A DNA stretch of 31,879 bases. It comes from Bacteroidales bacterium UBA1182. Its GTDB lineage: Bacteria > Bacteroidota > Bacteroidia > Bacteroidales > Bacteroidaceae. The stretch is taken from positions 5,968 through 37,846 of the forward strand of contig DBYQ01000004.1 of assembly GCA_002310015.1 (NCBI GenBank). The letters run 5' to 3'. The position numbers and the translations under genes are program-made. This document shows positions 23,738-31,879 of this stretch, piece by piece (the stretch's first letter is position 1; each line of letters opens with the position of its first letter). Under the pieces are notes generated by a model, which saw only the letters and a list, made by a program, of their open reading frames with translations, did not search any database and was not told the DNA's origin.

Positions 23738-26700
23738 ATGATGCAAAGAGTCCTTTTGTTTGCTTTCTTATCTCTTATGCCCGCATTATTGCTGGGGCAG
23801 GGTACCGTTACAGGCATTGTTCTTGACAGCCTCACGCAGGAGCCGCTACCATCAGCTACGGTTTATATTAATGGCACAACTCAGGGTACCACTACCGATA
23901 AAGACGGCCGTTTTGAGCTGAAAGATGTGTCGTTTCCGACTACTGTTGTATTCAGTTTTGTGGGATATAAGCCACACGTCCGTGCCCTGGATCGGGTTCC
24001 GAATAAAATGACAGTTGCTCTTGAGACTAATGACGAACTGCCGGAGGTGGTGATATCGGGCAAGGTCAAGAAAAGAGACCTGAACTATTTTAAGCGTATG
24101 TTTCTGGGTGATGACTACTGGGGACGGAATGCGGTCATAAAGAATGAAAATGTCATCTCGATTGATATATCTGAGTCTTCACGACCTGTAGAGATAGATG
24201 ATAAAGGAGCCGTAGAATCAGATGAGATAACGACGGTTTTCAGGGCACGGGCCAGTGAACCCATATTGATTGATCTGCCGTTGCTGGGATATGAGCTGTA
24301 TGTGGACCTGGTAGAGTTCAAGACTACAAATACTAAAACCCACACGAAACTTCCAGGTAACCCTCTTGATATAGACAACCGTACGCTGTGTGATATACTT
24401 GGTTTCTTTTACTACAAACCCTATGATAACCTTAAAAGACGGCAGGCTCAGAGAATTGAGGAGAACCGCCGGAAGGCATATTGGAACTCAAGCCAGCATT
24501 TCCTGAGGTCTTTCTATGAGGACCGTCTGGCGGAGAACGGGTACGATCTGTTTACAAGGGAATTCATCATGGAGGTAGTAAATAGAGACACTATTCCTGT
24601 GCCAGAGTCTTTCCCGGTAGATATAAAGGAGCATTCTCTATTCCTGGGCAATAACAGGATGATGATCTATGGTTTGAAGGGGCCGGTCCTGTATCTGAGA
24701 TACTATCAGCAGAGTGACGGTACTCCGCTGGATTTGACTGAAAACAGTGATGCCCTTAGACATAAGGATTTCTCTCTGTCAACGATTCTTATGTGGCAGG
24801 ATACCTGTATCTTCTATAAAGATGGGGTCGTGGCCGATAATAACATACTGTTTGGTGGTAGCATATCGGAAAAGAAGGTCGGAGCATGTTTGCCCGATGA
24901 CTACGCACCATCGGTAATTGAAAAGAAAAAGAGTAAGGAGAGGGTAAGGTATGAACTGGCGGCAAAGGATTCATCGGACTATACAAAAGAGCTCATGAAG
25001 TTTGCCGGCAATATCCGACAGTTCAACGACCTTTATCCACAGGAGAAAGTCTATCTGGAATTTGATAACACAGCATACTTTCAGGGTGAGGATATCTGGT
25101 TCAAGGCATTCATAACTCACGCCACAACATTGGAGCGTGCTCCCAGCGGTGTGCTATATGTGGACTTTCTGGCACCGACGGGGCAGCTGCTCATGCAACA
25201 GAAACTGGAGATTGTTGACGGTCAGGCCGATGGCTCCATTTCACTGATTGACGAAGGTACTGCACAGTCACGTGAGAAACGCGGTGTTGTAGCATATCCC
25301 AGCGGATTCTATGAGATACGTGCTTATACCCAGAATATGCTTGACTTTAGCCAGGAGGCCATATTCTCACGAGTAATACCCGTATATACCCAGCCCAAAT
25401 ATGTGGGAGAGTATGACAAGTCACATGTAGTAAGCTATCAGGATAATCCCCTTATAGAGAATATCCGTAAGGAATCTGATGCTACAAAAGGACATAATAA
25501 CAGTGTGCATGTATCATTCTATCCTGAAGGTGGTGACCTGATAAACGGACTCCCGTGTAGGGTGGCATTCAAGGCTACAGGCGGTGATGCATTCGGCATA
25601 AAAGGAACCTTGGTTGTGCCGGGTCTGGATGACTCTGTTTTAACTGTTCATGACGGTATGGGTTCCTTCATTATCACTCCCAAAGGAGCAGGGACGGTTC
25701 AATTCATTACACCTGATGGCAAGAGCACCCGTTTCATTTTGCCAAAGCCTGTAAGGAGCGGATACTCAATGATTACCAATTCAAGTTCAGATTCATTATT
25801 ACAGGTAAATATCTGGAGGACGCTGGACCGTAAGGGCGAACCTGTGGCATTGACGGTAACCTGTCGTGGTGATATAATCTACTTTGAGGAGATAAAGGAC
25901 AGTATTGACTCCAACTTGAACATTGACTGTTCATCCTGGCCCATTGGTGTCTGCAGGATGACTTTGTATGACAGGAGTGGAATGATTCTCTCATCACGCA
26001 GTATATTCCACAACAATGATGAATTCAGAAGTCCTACAATCATTGCCAATACCGACAGCTTGTCACGCCAGGCATTCGGCAAAGAAGTTCTGGAGTTCAA
26101 ACTGAATGACAAGGATGGTAATCCGTTGCGTGACCGTTTCTGTCTGTCAGTACGTGATGTCGCAGACTACGGCAACGGTATGAACGATAACCTGCTGACC
26201 AACCTGCTGCTGTCATCGGACCTGAGGGGATACATTCATGATCCGGCATGGTATCTGGAATCAAATGATGAGGAGCATCGGGAGGCATTGAACCTGCTTA
26301 CTTTAGTTCAGGGTTGGGAGCGCTACGAATGGCAGACTATGACCGGGCTTAAGGATTTTGAAGAGAAACACCGTATTGAGACCGGCCTGACCTTGAACGG
26401 ATGGATACAGTCATATCACAAACGTAAACCGGTAGCTGATATAGACATATATGCAACGCTGGTACCGGATAAAAAGACTTTCTGGTCTATTGACAAGTTT
26501 AAGCACCGTACTGACTCTACGGGCTATTTTGGCTTTGATTTGTCTGACTTTTACGGCGAGGGCAAGTTCACCATAAACCTGATGTCAACCAAGCGTAACG
26601 GCCAGTCCAAGTATGAGAGGCATAAAAGAATCACGCTTGAACGTGCTGAACGGCCTGCCCCTAGGCCATTCCTGAAACAGGAGATGGACCTGAACCATAA

Positions 26701-27541
26701 CAAGCTCCATATGAGCGGCTATAAGTTTGATTCAATGGATGATGACCAACTTTTATTGATAAGTATGGATCAAGGAATTGTTCTTGATGCCGTTGATGTT
26801 GAGGCTGAAGCAGGGAAACGTCAGTTCTTTGATTATGACACCTTTACATCATTTGACGCAGAGGAGGATGCAGAGAATGAACTTGATATGGGAGAATACA
26901 CTACTAATGTTGAAGGGTATTTCCTGGATCGTGGTATCAGATTTGGAAATGAATATATAGATGGGGTAAAAGACGGTGACATGTACATTGAGAATGGAGT
27001 AAAACCCTTCTTTTATGTCCATAACCAGAAGAAATTGCTTGACAAGAAACCATTTGACAACCCCATGCAGATAGATATGATAGATGTCAAGAGCATTCTT
27101 GTTTATGAACAGCCCATGACTCTACACGAATTGACCCGATTGACTCCACTGCTTAATGACTATCATAGAAAGCACATTGATACCGAGTGGTTCCAGAAGG
27201 TTGAATCGAGCTGGGACCGATATTATTTGATAGACATACAGATCAAAGAAGACAAGAATCTGCTGTTCTATGGAGAGATTCGCGACATGGGGCGCCGTGT
27301 TATTAAGGTCCAAGGTTACTCAAGACCTGTCCAATTCTACGCACCACAGTATCCTGAAGGACCTATAGAAGGAAATATTGATGCGCGCCGAACACTCTAC
27401 TGGAATCCCAACGTGATAACCGATGAAGAAGGTCATGCCCGCGTGGAGTTCTACAACAACAGCTTCACCCGCCGCTTCACCATAAGCGCAGCTGGCATCA
27501 CCGCCTCCGGAATCCCCTACATCCTTAACCAAAACTGGTGA
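23738..27541 (+). CDS. Large secreted protein: CarboxypepD_reg-like N-terminus fused to a macroglobulin-like (MG2-type) region
   Basis: The 1267-residue product has a signal peptide (about 1-21; the start may also be the second Met). Residues 22-105 form a CarboxypepD_reg-like beta sandwich (GTVTGIVLDSLTQEPLPSATV..., TDKDGRFEL). Residues 110-410 resemble the part that follows this domain in Bacteroidetes proteins of about 400 residues (LGYELYVDLVEF, EENRRKAYWNSSQHFLRSF). Residues 419-1267 match nearly the whole of the protein at 28905. They contain MG2-like motifs (QEKVYLEFDNTAYFQGEDIWFKAF at 430-453; YPSGFYEIRAYT) and a second beta domain. No TonB-receptor barrel and no thioester motif were seen. 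It is probably periplasmic or outer-membrane associated; its activity is unknown. Confidence 0.85.
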   Translation: MMQRVLLFAFLSLMPALLLGQGTVTGIVLDSLTQEPLPSATVYINGTTQGTTTDKDGRFELKDVSFPTTVVFSFVGYKPHVRALDRVPNKMTVALETNDELPEVVISGKVKKRDLNYFKRMFLGDDYWGRNAVIKNENVISIDISESSRPVEIDDKGAVESDEITTVFRARASEPILIDLPLLGYELYVDLVEFKTTNTKTHTKLPGNPLDIDNRTLCDILGFFYYKPYDNLKRRQAQRIEENRRKAYWNSSQHFLRSFYEDRLAENGYDLFTREFIMEVVNRDTIPVPESFPVDIKEHSLFLGNNRMMIYGLKGPVLYLRYYQQSDGTPLDLTENSDALRHKDFSLSTILMWQDTCIFYKDGVVADNNILFGGSISEKKVGACLPDDYAPSVIEKKKSKERVRYELAAKDSSDYTKELMKFAGNIRQFNDLYPQEKVYLEFDNTAYFQGEDIWFKAFITHATTLERAPSGVLYVDFLAPTGQLLMQQKLEIVDGQADGSISLIDEGTAQSREKRGVVAYPSGFYEIRAYTQNMLDFSQEAIFSRVIPVYTQPKYVGEYDKSHVVSYQDNPLIENIRKESDATKGHNNSVHVSFYPEGGDLINGLPCRVAFKATGGDAFGIKGTLVVPGLDDSVLTVHDGMGSFIITPKGAGTVQFITPDGKSTRFILPKPVRSGYSMITNSSSDSLLQVNIWRTLDRKGEPVALTVTCRGDIIYFEEIKDSIDSNLNIDCSSWPIGVCRMTLYDRSGMILSSRSIFHNNDEFRSPTIIANTDSLSRQAFGKEVLEFKLNDKDGNPLRDRFCLSVRDVADYGNGMNDNLLTNLLLSSDLRGYIHDPAWYLESNDEEHREALNLLTLVQGWERYEWQTMTGLKDFEEKHRIETGLTLNGWIQSYHKRKPVADIDIYATLVPDKKTFWSIDKFKHRTDSTGYFGFDLSDFYGEGKFTINLMSTKRNGQSKYERHKRITLERAERPAPRPFLKQEMDLNHNKLHMSGYKFDSMDDDQLLLISMDQGIVLDAVDVEAEAGKRQFFDYDTFTSFDAEEDAENELDMGEYTTNVEGYFLDRGIRFGNEYIDGVKDGDMYIENGVKPFFYVHNQKKLLDKKPFDNPMQIDMIDVKSILVYEQPMTLHELTRLTPLLNDYHRKHIDTEWFQKVESSWDRYYLIDIQIKEDKNLLFYGEIRDMGRRVIKVQGYSRPVQFYAPQYPEGPIEGNIDARRTLYWNPNVITDEEGHARVEFYNNSFTRRFTISAAGITASGIPYILNQNW

Positions 27542-27542
27542 C

Positions 27543-28679
27543 TTAGTAAGTACGGCAAATCCATTTCTCCAGGAAACGGTCTGCAAGACGATATATTTTG
27601 ATTCGTCCCCGATTCTCGTAAGTCAACAACTGGCTTTCCAGTAAAGTTGAGATTGCATATTGAACCGAACTAGGTGATTTGAGGGAGTGTTTTTTTACAA
27701 ATGCTACAGATGTAACACCCGTGGCGTTTCCTTCTTTGGCAATAGCTACGAGTGTTTCTTTCTGCTGATAATTCAGCTGGCTTAGAGTTGAAGAAAAACT
27801 GTGTTCTTTCTCCTGTAGGGTGTTATCAAGTATCCGGTTTATCTCATCCTTGTCAACCGTTATATTGGAGTCAATGTATGCAAATGCATTGTGCAACAGG
27901 TTGTGGACGTAATAGGTGTGTCCTTCAAACAGATCGTATGCCAGATTTGCGGCATCAGGAGTCAATACTCTTTGGCTGTTTCTGAATTGTTCTATTGCAA
28001 ATCCGGTATAAATATCTTTAGGAATGCAATCCAAATAAAATTGTTCAGCGCTATTGTAGAAAGGTTTTGCTGCACTATTAAACATGTTTTCAAGTACATG
28101 ACGGTTGCTGCCTGCGTAAATGAAACGGCAGTTGTTCATGCCTTGGATATATGAGCGCAATAGAGCCTCTACGTTTTTCTCGGGATAATGTGAAATCTGC
28201 TGGAACTCGTCTATGGCAAATATGCATGGCTTATCAGCATGTTCCAAATAGTTGAATATCTCCTCGAGAGTGAGCTGCGGAGAGTGTATATCGCCCATCT
28301 TTACATCGAATGAAGGAAATCCGGTAATAGGATTGTATCCAAAACTGCCGGATAGAGAGTGAATGGTGGACAGGAAACGGTCAAGTACGGCTTTGCCTTT
28401 TGGAACCAGAACATTGTATATTTCTTTGCTTAAAAAGAGCACCAATTCATTAATGCTTGTAGTGGGATATATGTCCACATAAAAAGTGTAATAGATATCC
28501 CTGATGGACGGCTGGGCATATGTATGTTTTATCAATTGTGTCTTACCCATCCTGCGCGGAGATGTGAGCAGAACATTTGCTTTGTTTTGTAAAGTACGTA
28601 CAAGCCACTGAGTCTCATAGTCTCTATCGCAAAAAAACTCCTCAGGAATAACTCCTGATATGTAAAAAGGATTCTCCAT
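27543..28679 (-). CDS. AAA/STAND-type P-loop ATPase (archaeal-ATPase-like family)
   Basis: The 378-residue product is a soluble ATPase of the ATPase_2 type common in Bacteroidetes and archaea. Walker A is SPRRMGKT (40-47), Walker B is CIFAIDEF (152-159) and a sensor-like strand FIYAGSN lies at 186-192. The C-terminal quarter (about 300-378) looks like a winged helix (KETLVAIAKEGNATGVTS..., SSVQYAISTLLESQLL). The cellular role of these proteins is not established. It lies convergent to the 1267-residue protein with a 1-bp gap, is more A/T-rich than its neighbours, and sits between two paralogues as if inserted. Confidence 0.88.
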   Translation of the reverse strand: MENPFYISGVIPEEFFCDRDYETQWLVRTLQNKANVLLTSPRRMGKTQLIKHTYAQPSIRDIYYTFYVDIYPTTSINELVLFLSKEIYNVLVPKGKAVLDRFLSTIHSLSGSFGYNPITGFPSFDVKMGDIHSPQLTLEEIFNYLEHADKPCIFAIDEFQQISHYPEKNVEALLRSYIQGMNNCRFIYAGSNRHVLENMFNSAAKPFYNSAEQFYLDCIPKDIYTGFAIEQFRNSQRVLTPDAANLAYDLFEGHTYYVHNLLHNAFAYIDSNITVDKDEINRILDNTLQEKEHSFSSTLSQLNYQQKETLVAIAKEGNATGVTSVAFVKKHSLKSPSSVQYAISTLLESQLLTYENRGRIKIYRLADRFLEKWICRTY

Positions 28680-28697
28680 GTCTGATTAATTTTATTG

Positions 28698-28705
28698 CAA
28701 AGATA
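28698..28705 (-). promoter_or_regulatory. -7 promoter element of the ATPase gene
   Basis: On the minus strand TATCTTTG matches TAnnTTTG and lies 18 nt before the ATG. The rest of the gap up to 28904 is A/T-rich. It contains the short direct repeat ATTATACAAAT and no clear gene; a weak TTTCTTTGC (about 28851-28859) may belong to a promoter for the next gene. Confidence 0.6.
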
Positions 28706-28904
28706 GCATCGGGAATCCAATTATACAAATCCTATTATACAAATTCTATAATTATATTCGATGTTTTATCAGAACTGTTCCATTTTCGTTATTAATTTGT
28801 CCTATTAAGAAAAACGCGACTGAATTGTTTGGATGTATAGTCAAATGATTTTTTCTTTGCAATAAATAGGACCAATTAATTGTATTTTAACCCTTTTTGC
28901 AGCA

Positions 28905-31538
28905 ATGAAACGTCTGATTTGTTTAGCCCTGACCTTAGTCCTTTGCTTCCCTCTTGTGAGTGCGGAGAAAATTGACATGCAGGATTCTAATGAATCAGTC
29001 GGCGTAGCTGGTGATTTGGTGCGTTTTGCGGGCAACATACACCAGTTCAATTCCATTTTTCCACAAGAGAAGGTCTTTCTCCAGTTTGACAACACATCCT
29101 ATTACGCAGGTGAGACCATCTGGTTCAAGGCGTTCGTGGTCAATGCCTCAACGTTATGGAGGGCCCAGAGCAAGGTGCTGTACGTGGATCTCATCTCCCC
29201 CAGAGGCATACTGCTCAAGCAGCAGAAGCTAAAGATTGAGGATGGCCAGGCCGATGGTTCTTTCTCCCTCCTGGACGGTACTGTGTCACAAGCAAATGAG
29301 AAGCGTGGAAGAATTGGTTATCCCAGTGGCTTCTATGAGGTCCGTGCATATACCAACTATATGCTCAACTTCAGTGAGGAAAGCGTGTTCTCACGCGTGT
29401 TTGCCGTTTATGAGAAACCCCAGCAGGAGGGAGGCTACTACACAGAGAACCCCACCATTAAACAGCACAAGCGGGAATCTTGGGAACTCCGGCCCAAGAC
29501 TGAAAAGCCAAACAAAATCAACTGCTCGTTCTATCCTGAAGGCGGTCATATCGTAATGGGCAAGCCCTGCCGCATAGCTTTCAAGATAACTGATGATACC
29601 GGATTAGGGGTTGACGCCACAGGGGTTCTTAAAAGCAGTGGCCTGACCTTCTCAACGCTCCATGATGGCATGGGCTTCTTTACATTCATACCCCAGAACA
29701 ATCGCAATCTGGTTGAAATAACCGTAGGAGATAAATCACAAACTTTTGAACTGCCACGCACAGAGAGTATAGGCTGTGCTCTCTCCGTTAACCCTTACGG
29801 CACGGATAGCGTAAAACTTAAAGTTGACTGTACATCAGGTTTGTCAGACAACTGCATCGGCATGACTTTGACTTGTCGGGGTGAATTGTTGGAGTTCTGT
29901 ACTTTTGATATTAATCAACCTGTAGAGAAAGCCATCTCTATGCGCGGCGTACCTGAAGGAGTATGCCGCATACACATATTTGACAGTGCAGGTAATATCT
30001 ACGCCAGCCGTTCCATCTACCATCACAGCCAGGATTTCAAGACTCCGGTATTAGAAGTAATCCCGGACCAGCATCACTATACGCCATTTGAGAAGGTGGC
30101 GTTAAGTTTCAGCCTCAAGGATGGACAAGGCAATCCTTTACAGAACAGTTTCTGTCTCTCCGTGCGTGATGTCCGTGGGCCGGCCAACGCGTGTGCCGAT
30201 GATCTGCGTACATCATTACTGCTCTCATCGGACTTGAAAGGACTCATCGAGAATCCATCCTGGTATTTTGAATCAGATGCTCCTGAACGCGACCGGGCAC
30301 TTGACCTGCTCATGCTTGTACAAGGTTGGGAACGTTATGACTGGATGACTATGACCGGACAGAAGGACTTTAGCGGGTTACATCATCTTGAAAAGTCATT
30401 GGCAATGAACGGTTGGATACTGAACTCATCGGGCAAGAAGACTCTTGCGGGCATAAAGATAAATGCCCTGTTGGCCATGCAGACGCAGGATGAGCGTATA
30501 ACCAGAAAATACTCCTGCACTACTGATTCATCGGGCTATTTCAGCATAGATATAGAACCGGAATTCTATGGCAGGGCATCTTTTGGAATTCATGCCAAAG
30601 CGCGCAAACGCCTGATAGGCCCCGATGCTCGTATCATGTTTGAGCGTTCCATGAAACCGGCCATACGTCCATATTTGCAGCAGGAACTTGTATTCAACAG
30701 CAGGCTGAGCATGCCTGTCCAATCCCATGGTATAAAACAGCAGGATATAGATGACCAACTTCCCGCTGTCATTAATGTCGATGAAGGTATCTTGTTGCCT
30801 GACGTTGACATAAGCGAGAAACGCAAGTACATAGACTACTTTACATTTACCGCCTATGATGTAGGCACGGATGCGGAGGTTGAAATGGACAAGGGTGAAT
30901 ACACTACCGATATGATGGGCTACCTTATTGACAAAGGCTATGCGTTCTTCAATACGCTAAATGACGGGGTACTGATAAACGGATACAAGCCATTCTTCTA
31001 CATCCATGATGTCAACAGCTTCTATTATGCCGGCTCAAATGCCAACCCTGACACCAAGTACCTTAAAAGCATTCTGGTTTACGATGATCTTGTATCTATG
31101 GCCGATATACTTAAGGAATGTACCTTGATGCCCAAGGACATGAGAAATCCCCTAACGTCTCCTTTTATCTCCATCAAGGAATACGCCCCGGAGTTTGACC
31201 GTGAAATGAACGAGCGGTATCTGCTTATTGACATCCTTGTAAAGGAGCGTAAAGACCTGGGTAAAAAGGGAGACATCTATAACATAAACAAACGCATCAC
31301 CACAATAGACGGCTACTCAATTCCATATGTTTTCTACTCTCCGGAGTATCCTGAAGGTCCTATCCCCGGTGATGTGGATTATCGTCGCACCATCTACTGG
31401 AATCCCAATGTTGTGACTGATTCAACCGGTTCCGCTCAAGTGGAGTTCTACAACAACAGCTACAGCACCCGGTTCAACATCAGCGGAGCCGGCATCACCG
31501 CCTCCGGCATCCCCTATATCCTAAACCAAAACTGGTGA
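28905..31538 (+). CDS. Large secreted macroglobulin-like (MG2-type) protein, paralogue of the 1267-residue protein
   Basis: The 877-residue product has a signal peptide (about 1-20). From residue 38 to the end it lines up with residues 419-1267 of the gene at 23738. Shared blocks include FAGN(I)-QFN, FPQEKVFLQFDNTSYYAGETIWFKAF (49-74 here), DGQADGS, NSFCLSVRDV, LLSSDL and LVQGWERY. It lacks the CarboxypepD_reg-like module. Both proteins end in the same 16 residues, AGITASGIPYILNQNW. Domain order is an MG2-like beta domain first, then further beta domains; no enzyme motif is recognised. It is probably periplasmic or surface-exposed. Function unknown. Confidence 0.85.
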   Translation: MKRLICLALTLVLCFPLVSAEKIDMQDSNESVGVAGDLVRFAGNIHQFNSIFPQEKVFLQFDNTSYYAGETIWFKAFVVNASTLWRAQSKVLYVDLISPRGILLKQQKLKIEDGQADGSFSLLDGTVSQANEKRGRIGYPSGFYEVRAYTNYMLNFSEESVFSRVFAVYEKPQQEGGYYTENPTIKQHKRESWELRPKTEKPNKINCSFYPEGGHIVMGKPCRIAFKITDDTGLGVDATGVLKSSGLTFSTLHDGMGFFTFIPQNNRNLVEITVGDKSQTFELPRTESIGCALSVNPYGTDSVKLKVDCTSGLSDNCIGMTLTCRGELLEFCTFDINQPVEKAISMRGVPEGVCRIHIFDSAGNIYASRSIYHHSQDFKTPVLEVIPDQHHYTPFEKVALSFSLKDGQGNPLQNSFCLSVRDVRGPANACADDLRTSLLLSSDLKGLIENPSWYFESDAPERDRALDLLMLVQGWERYDWMTMTGQKDFSGLHHLEKSLAMNGWILNSSGKKTLAGIKINALLAMQTQDERITRKYSCTTDSSGYFSIDIEPEFYGRASFGIHAKARKRLIGPDARIMFERSMKPAIRPYLQQELVFNSRLSMPVQSHGIKQQDIDDQLPAVINVDEGILLPDVDISEKRKYIDYFTFTAYDVGTDAEVEMDKGEYTTDMMGYLIDKGYAFFNTLNDGVLINGYKPFFYIHDVNSFYYAGSNANPDTKYLKSILVYDDLVSMADILKECTLMPKDMRNPLTSPFISIKEYAPEFDREMNERYLLIDILVKERKDLGKKGDIYNINKRITTIDGYSIPYVFYSPEYPEGPIPGDVDYRRTIYWNPNVVTDSTGSAQVEFYNNSYSTRFNISGAGITASGIPYILNQNW

Positions 31539-31561
31539 CCCAAAAGTGGCCCAAAAGGGTC

Positions 31562-31739
31562 GCCAAGCCTTCCAAAGCTGTATCCTAATACGCACAAAGA
31601 ACCCTTTTGCAGTTATGGTAACGGCGCAGCCGTTACGCGGTCCCGGAGGGCCGCCAAGCTTTCCCAAAGTAGTTTCTAATACGCACAAAGAACCCTTTTG
31701 CAGTTATGGTAACGGCGCAGCCGTTACGCGACCGGAGGG
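31562..31739. repeat. Tandem 91-bp duplication with a palindromic core
   Basis: Two copies start at 31562 and 31653, a period of 91 bp. The segment 31585-31639 recurs without change at 31676-31730 (55 bp). Each copy holds the hairpin GTAACGGC-GCA-GCCGTTAC. The outer parts of the copies have diverged. No protein is likely here. Confidence 0.85.
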
Positions 31740-31773
31740 AGCCACTTTCGCGTTAGCGAAATAAAAAAGGAAT

Positions 31774-31801
31774 AGTTCAAACCTGTTAAGGATCACAACG
31801 A
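31774..31801 (+). repeat. Inverted copy of the 3' end of tRNA-Val(GAC)
   Basis: The plus strand here matches, at 26 of 28 positions, the T loop, T stem, acceptor strand, discriminator and first flanking bases of the minus-strand tRNA at 31848-31821. The last 15 bases (31787-31801) are a perfect inverted repeat of 31821-31835. The copy has no 5' tRNA half, so it is not a gene. Confidence 0.8.
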
Positions 31802-31820
31802 AAAAGGCGGCAAAGCCGCC
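31801..31820 (-). terminator. Terminator of tRNA-Val(GAC)
   Basis: On the minus strand GGCGGC-TTT-GCCGCC is followed by five T. It begins seven bases after the tRNA discriminator base. Confidence 0.8.
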
Positions 31821-31826
31821 TCGTTG

Positions 31827-31879
31827 TGATCCTTAGCAGATTTGAACTGCTGACCTCTTGCCTGTCAAGCAAGCGCTCT
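31827..31879 (-). tRNA. tRNA-Val (anticodon GAC), 5' end cut by window edge
   Basis: On the minus strand one reads the end of the D stem GAGC, the anticodon stem CTTGC/GCAAG with loop TTGACAG (anticodon GAC), the variable AGGTC, and the T stem AGCAG/CTGCT around TTCAAAT. The acceptor strand AAGGATC and discriminator A follow. The T-loop sequence fixes the orientation and rules out an Asp tRNA on the plus strand. The 5' acceptor and D loop lie beyond the window. Confidence 0.93.

Noticed and set aside
23738..24100. TonB-dependent receptor (SusC-like), suggested by the CarboxypepD_reg-like N-terminus
   Set aside because: No plug domain, TonB box or barrel pattern follows; the rest aligns with the macroglobulin-like paralogue instead.
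31546..31764. A 72-codon frame after the last large gene
   Set aside because: It is read through the 91-bp tandem repeats and repeats its own sequence; no sign of a real gene.
31821..31879. A plus-strand tRNA-Asp with anticodon GTC at the window end
   Set aside because: The plus strand gives a tempting loop, but the T loop TTCAAAT and the D stem GAGC only fit the minus strand, which gives anticodon GAC (Val).

Overview
The window reads as a chromosomal segment from a Bacteroidales bacterium (Bacteroides/Prevotella-like). The grounds are: promoters of the Bacteroidetes form TTTG-N~20-TAnnTTTG ahead of many genes, an almost complete lack of Shine-Dalgarno sequences, lipoprotein signals followed by acidic residues, families typical of the phylum (DUF3109, CarboxypepD_reg-like proteins), and the run rimP-nusA-infB-cvpA-sufBCDS. 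The species cannot be named from this.

Layout. At 1-26 lies the 5' end of a minus-strand tRNA. Next come an S41 (C-terminal processing) protease, a convergent small membrane protein and a secreted SASA/CE6-type esterase. From about 3.3 to 13.6 kb runs one long plus-strand housekeeping block: rimP, nusA, infB, a CvpA-like membrane protein, then sufB, sufC, sufD and sufS, tightly packed or overlapping. Translation/transcription factors and Fe-S cluster assembly therefore probably share a transcript. Its promoter contains a perfect palindrome and its leader a terminator-like hairpin.

From 13.6 to 23.3 kb lie single genes and small units: a lipoprotein of unknown function, gpmI (cofactor-independent phosphoglycerate mutase), nhaA, a short rubredoxin gene divergent from a flavodiiron protein (a probable oxygen-detoxification pair), a secreted alpha/beta hydrolase, a DUF456 membrane protein, and a DUF3109-lipoprotein pair.

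From 23.3 to the end lie tRNA-Val(CAC), two large secreted paralogues (1267 and 877 residues) on either side of a minus-strand AAA-type ATPase, and a truncated minus-strand tRNA-Val(GAC). The first paralogue carries an extra N-terminal module of about 400 residues, so it looks like a fusion of two protein families.

The least explained material is intergenic. Strong inverted-repeat clusters occupy 3168-3320, 19823-20164, 23462-23580 and 31562-31848. The one at 19.8-20.2 kb is a pair of long stem-loops of similar design whose arms overlap a third hairpin between them. The one at the right end includes an inverted copy of the 3' part of tRNA-Val(GAC). No CRISPR array, rRNA, transposase or integrase gene was seen.
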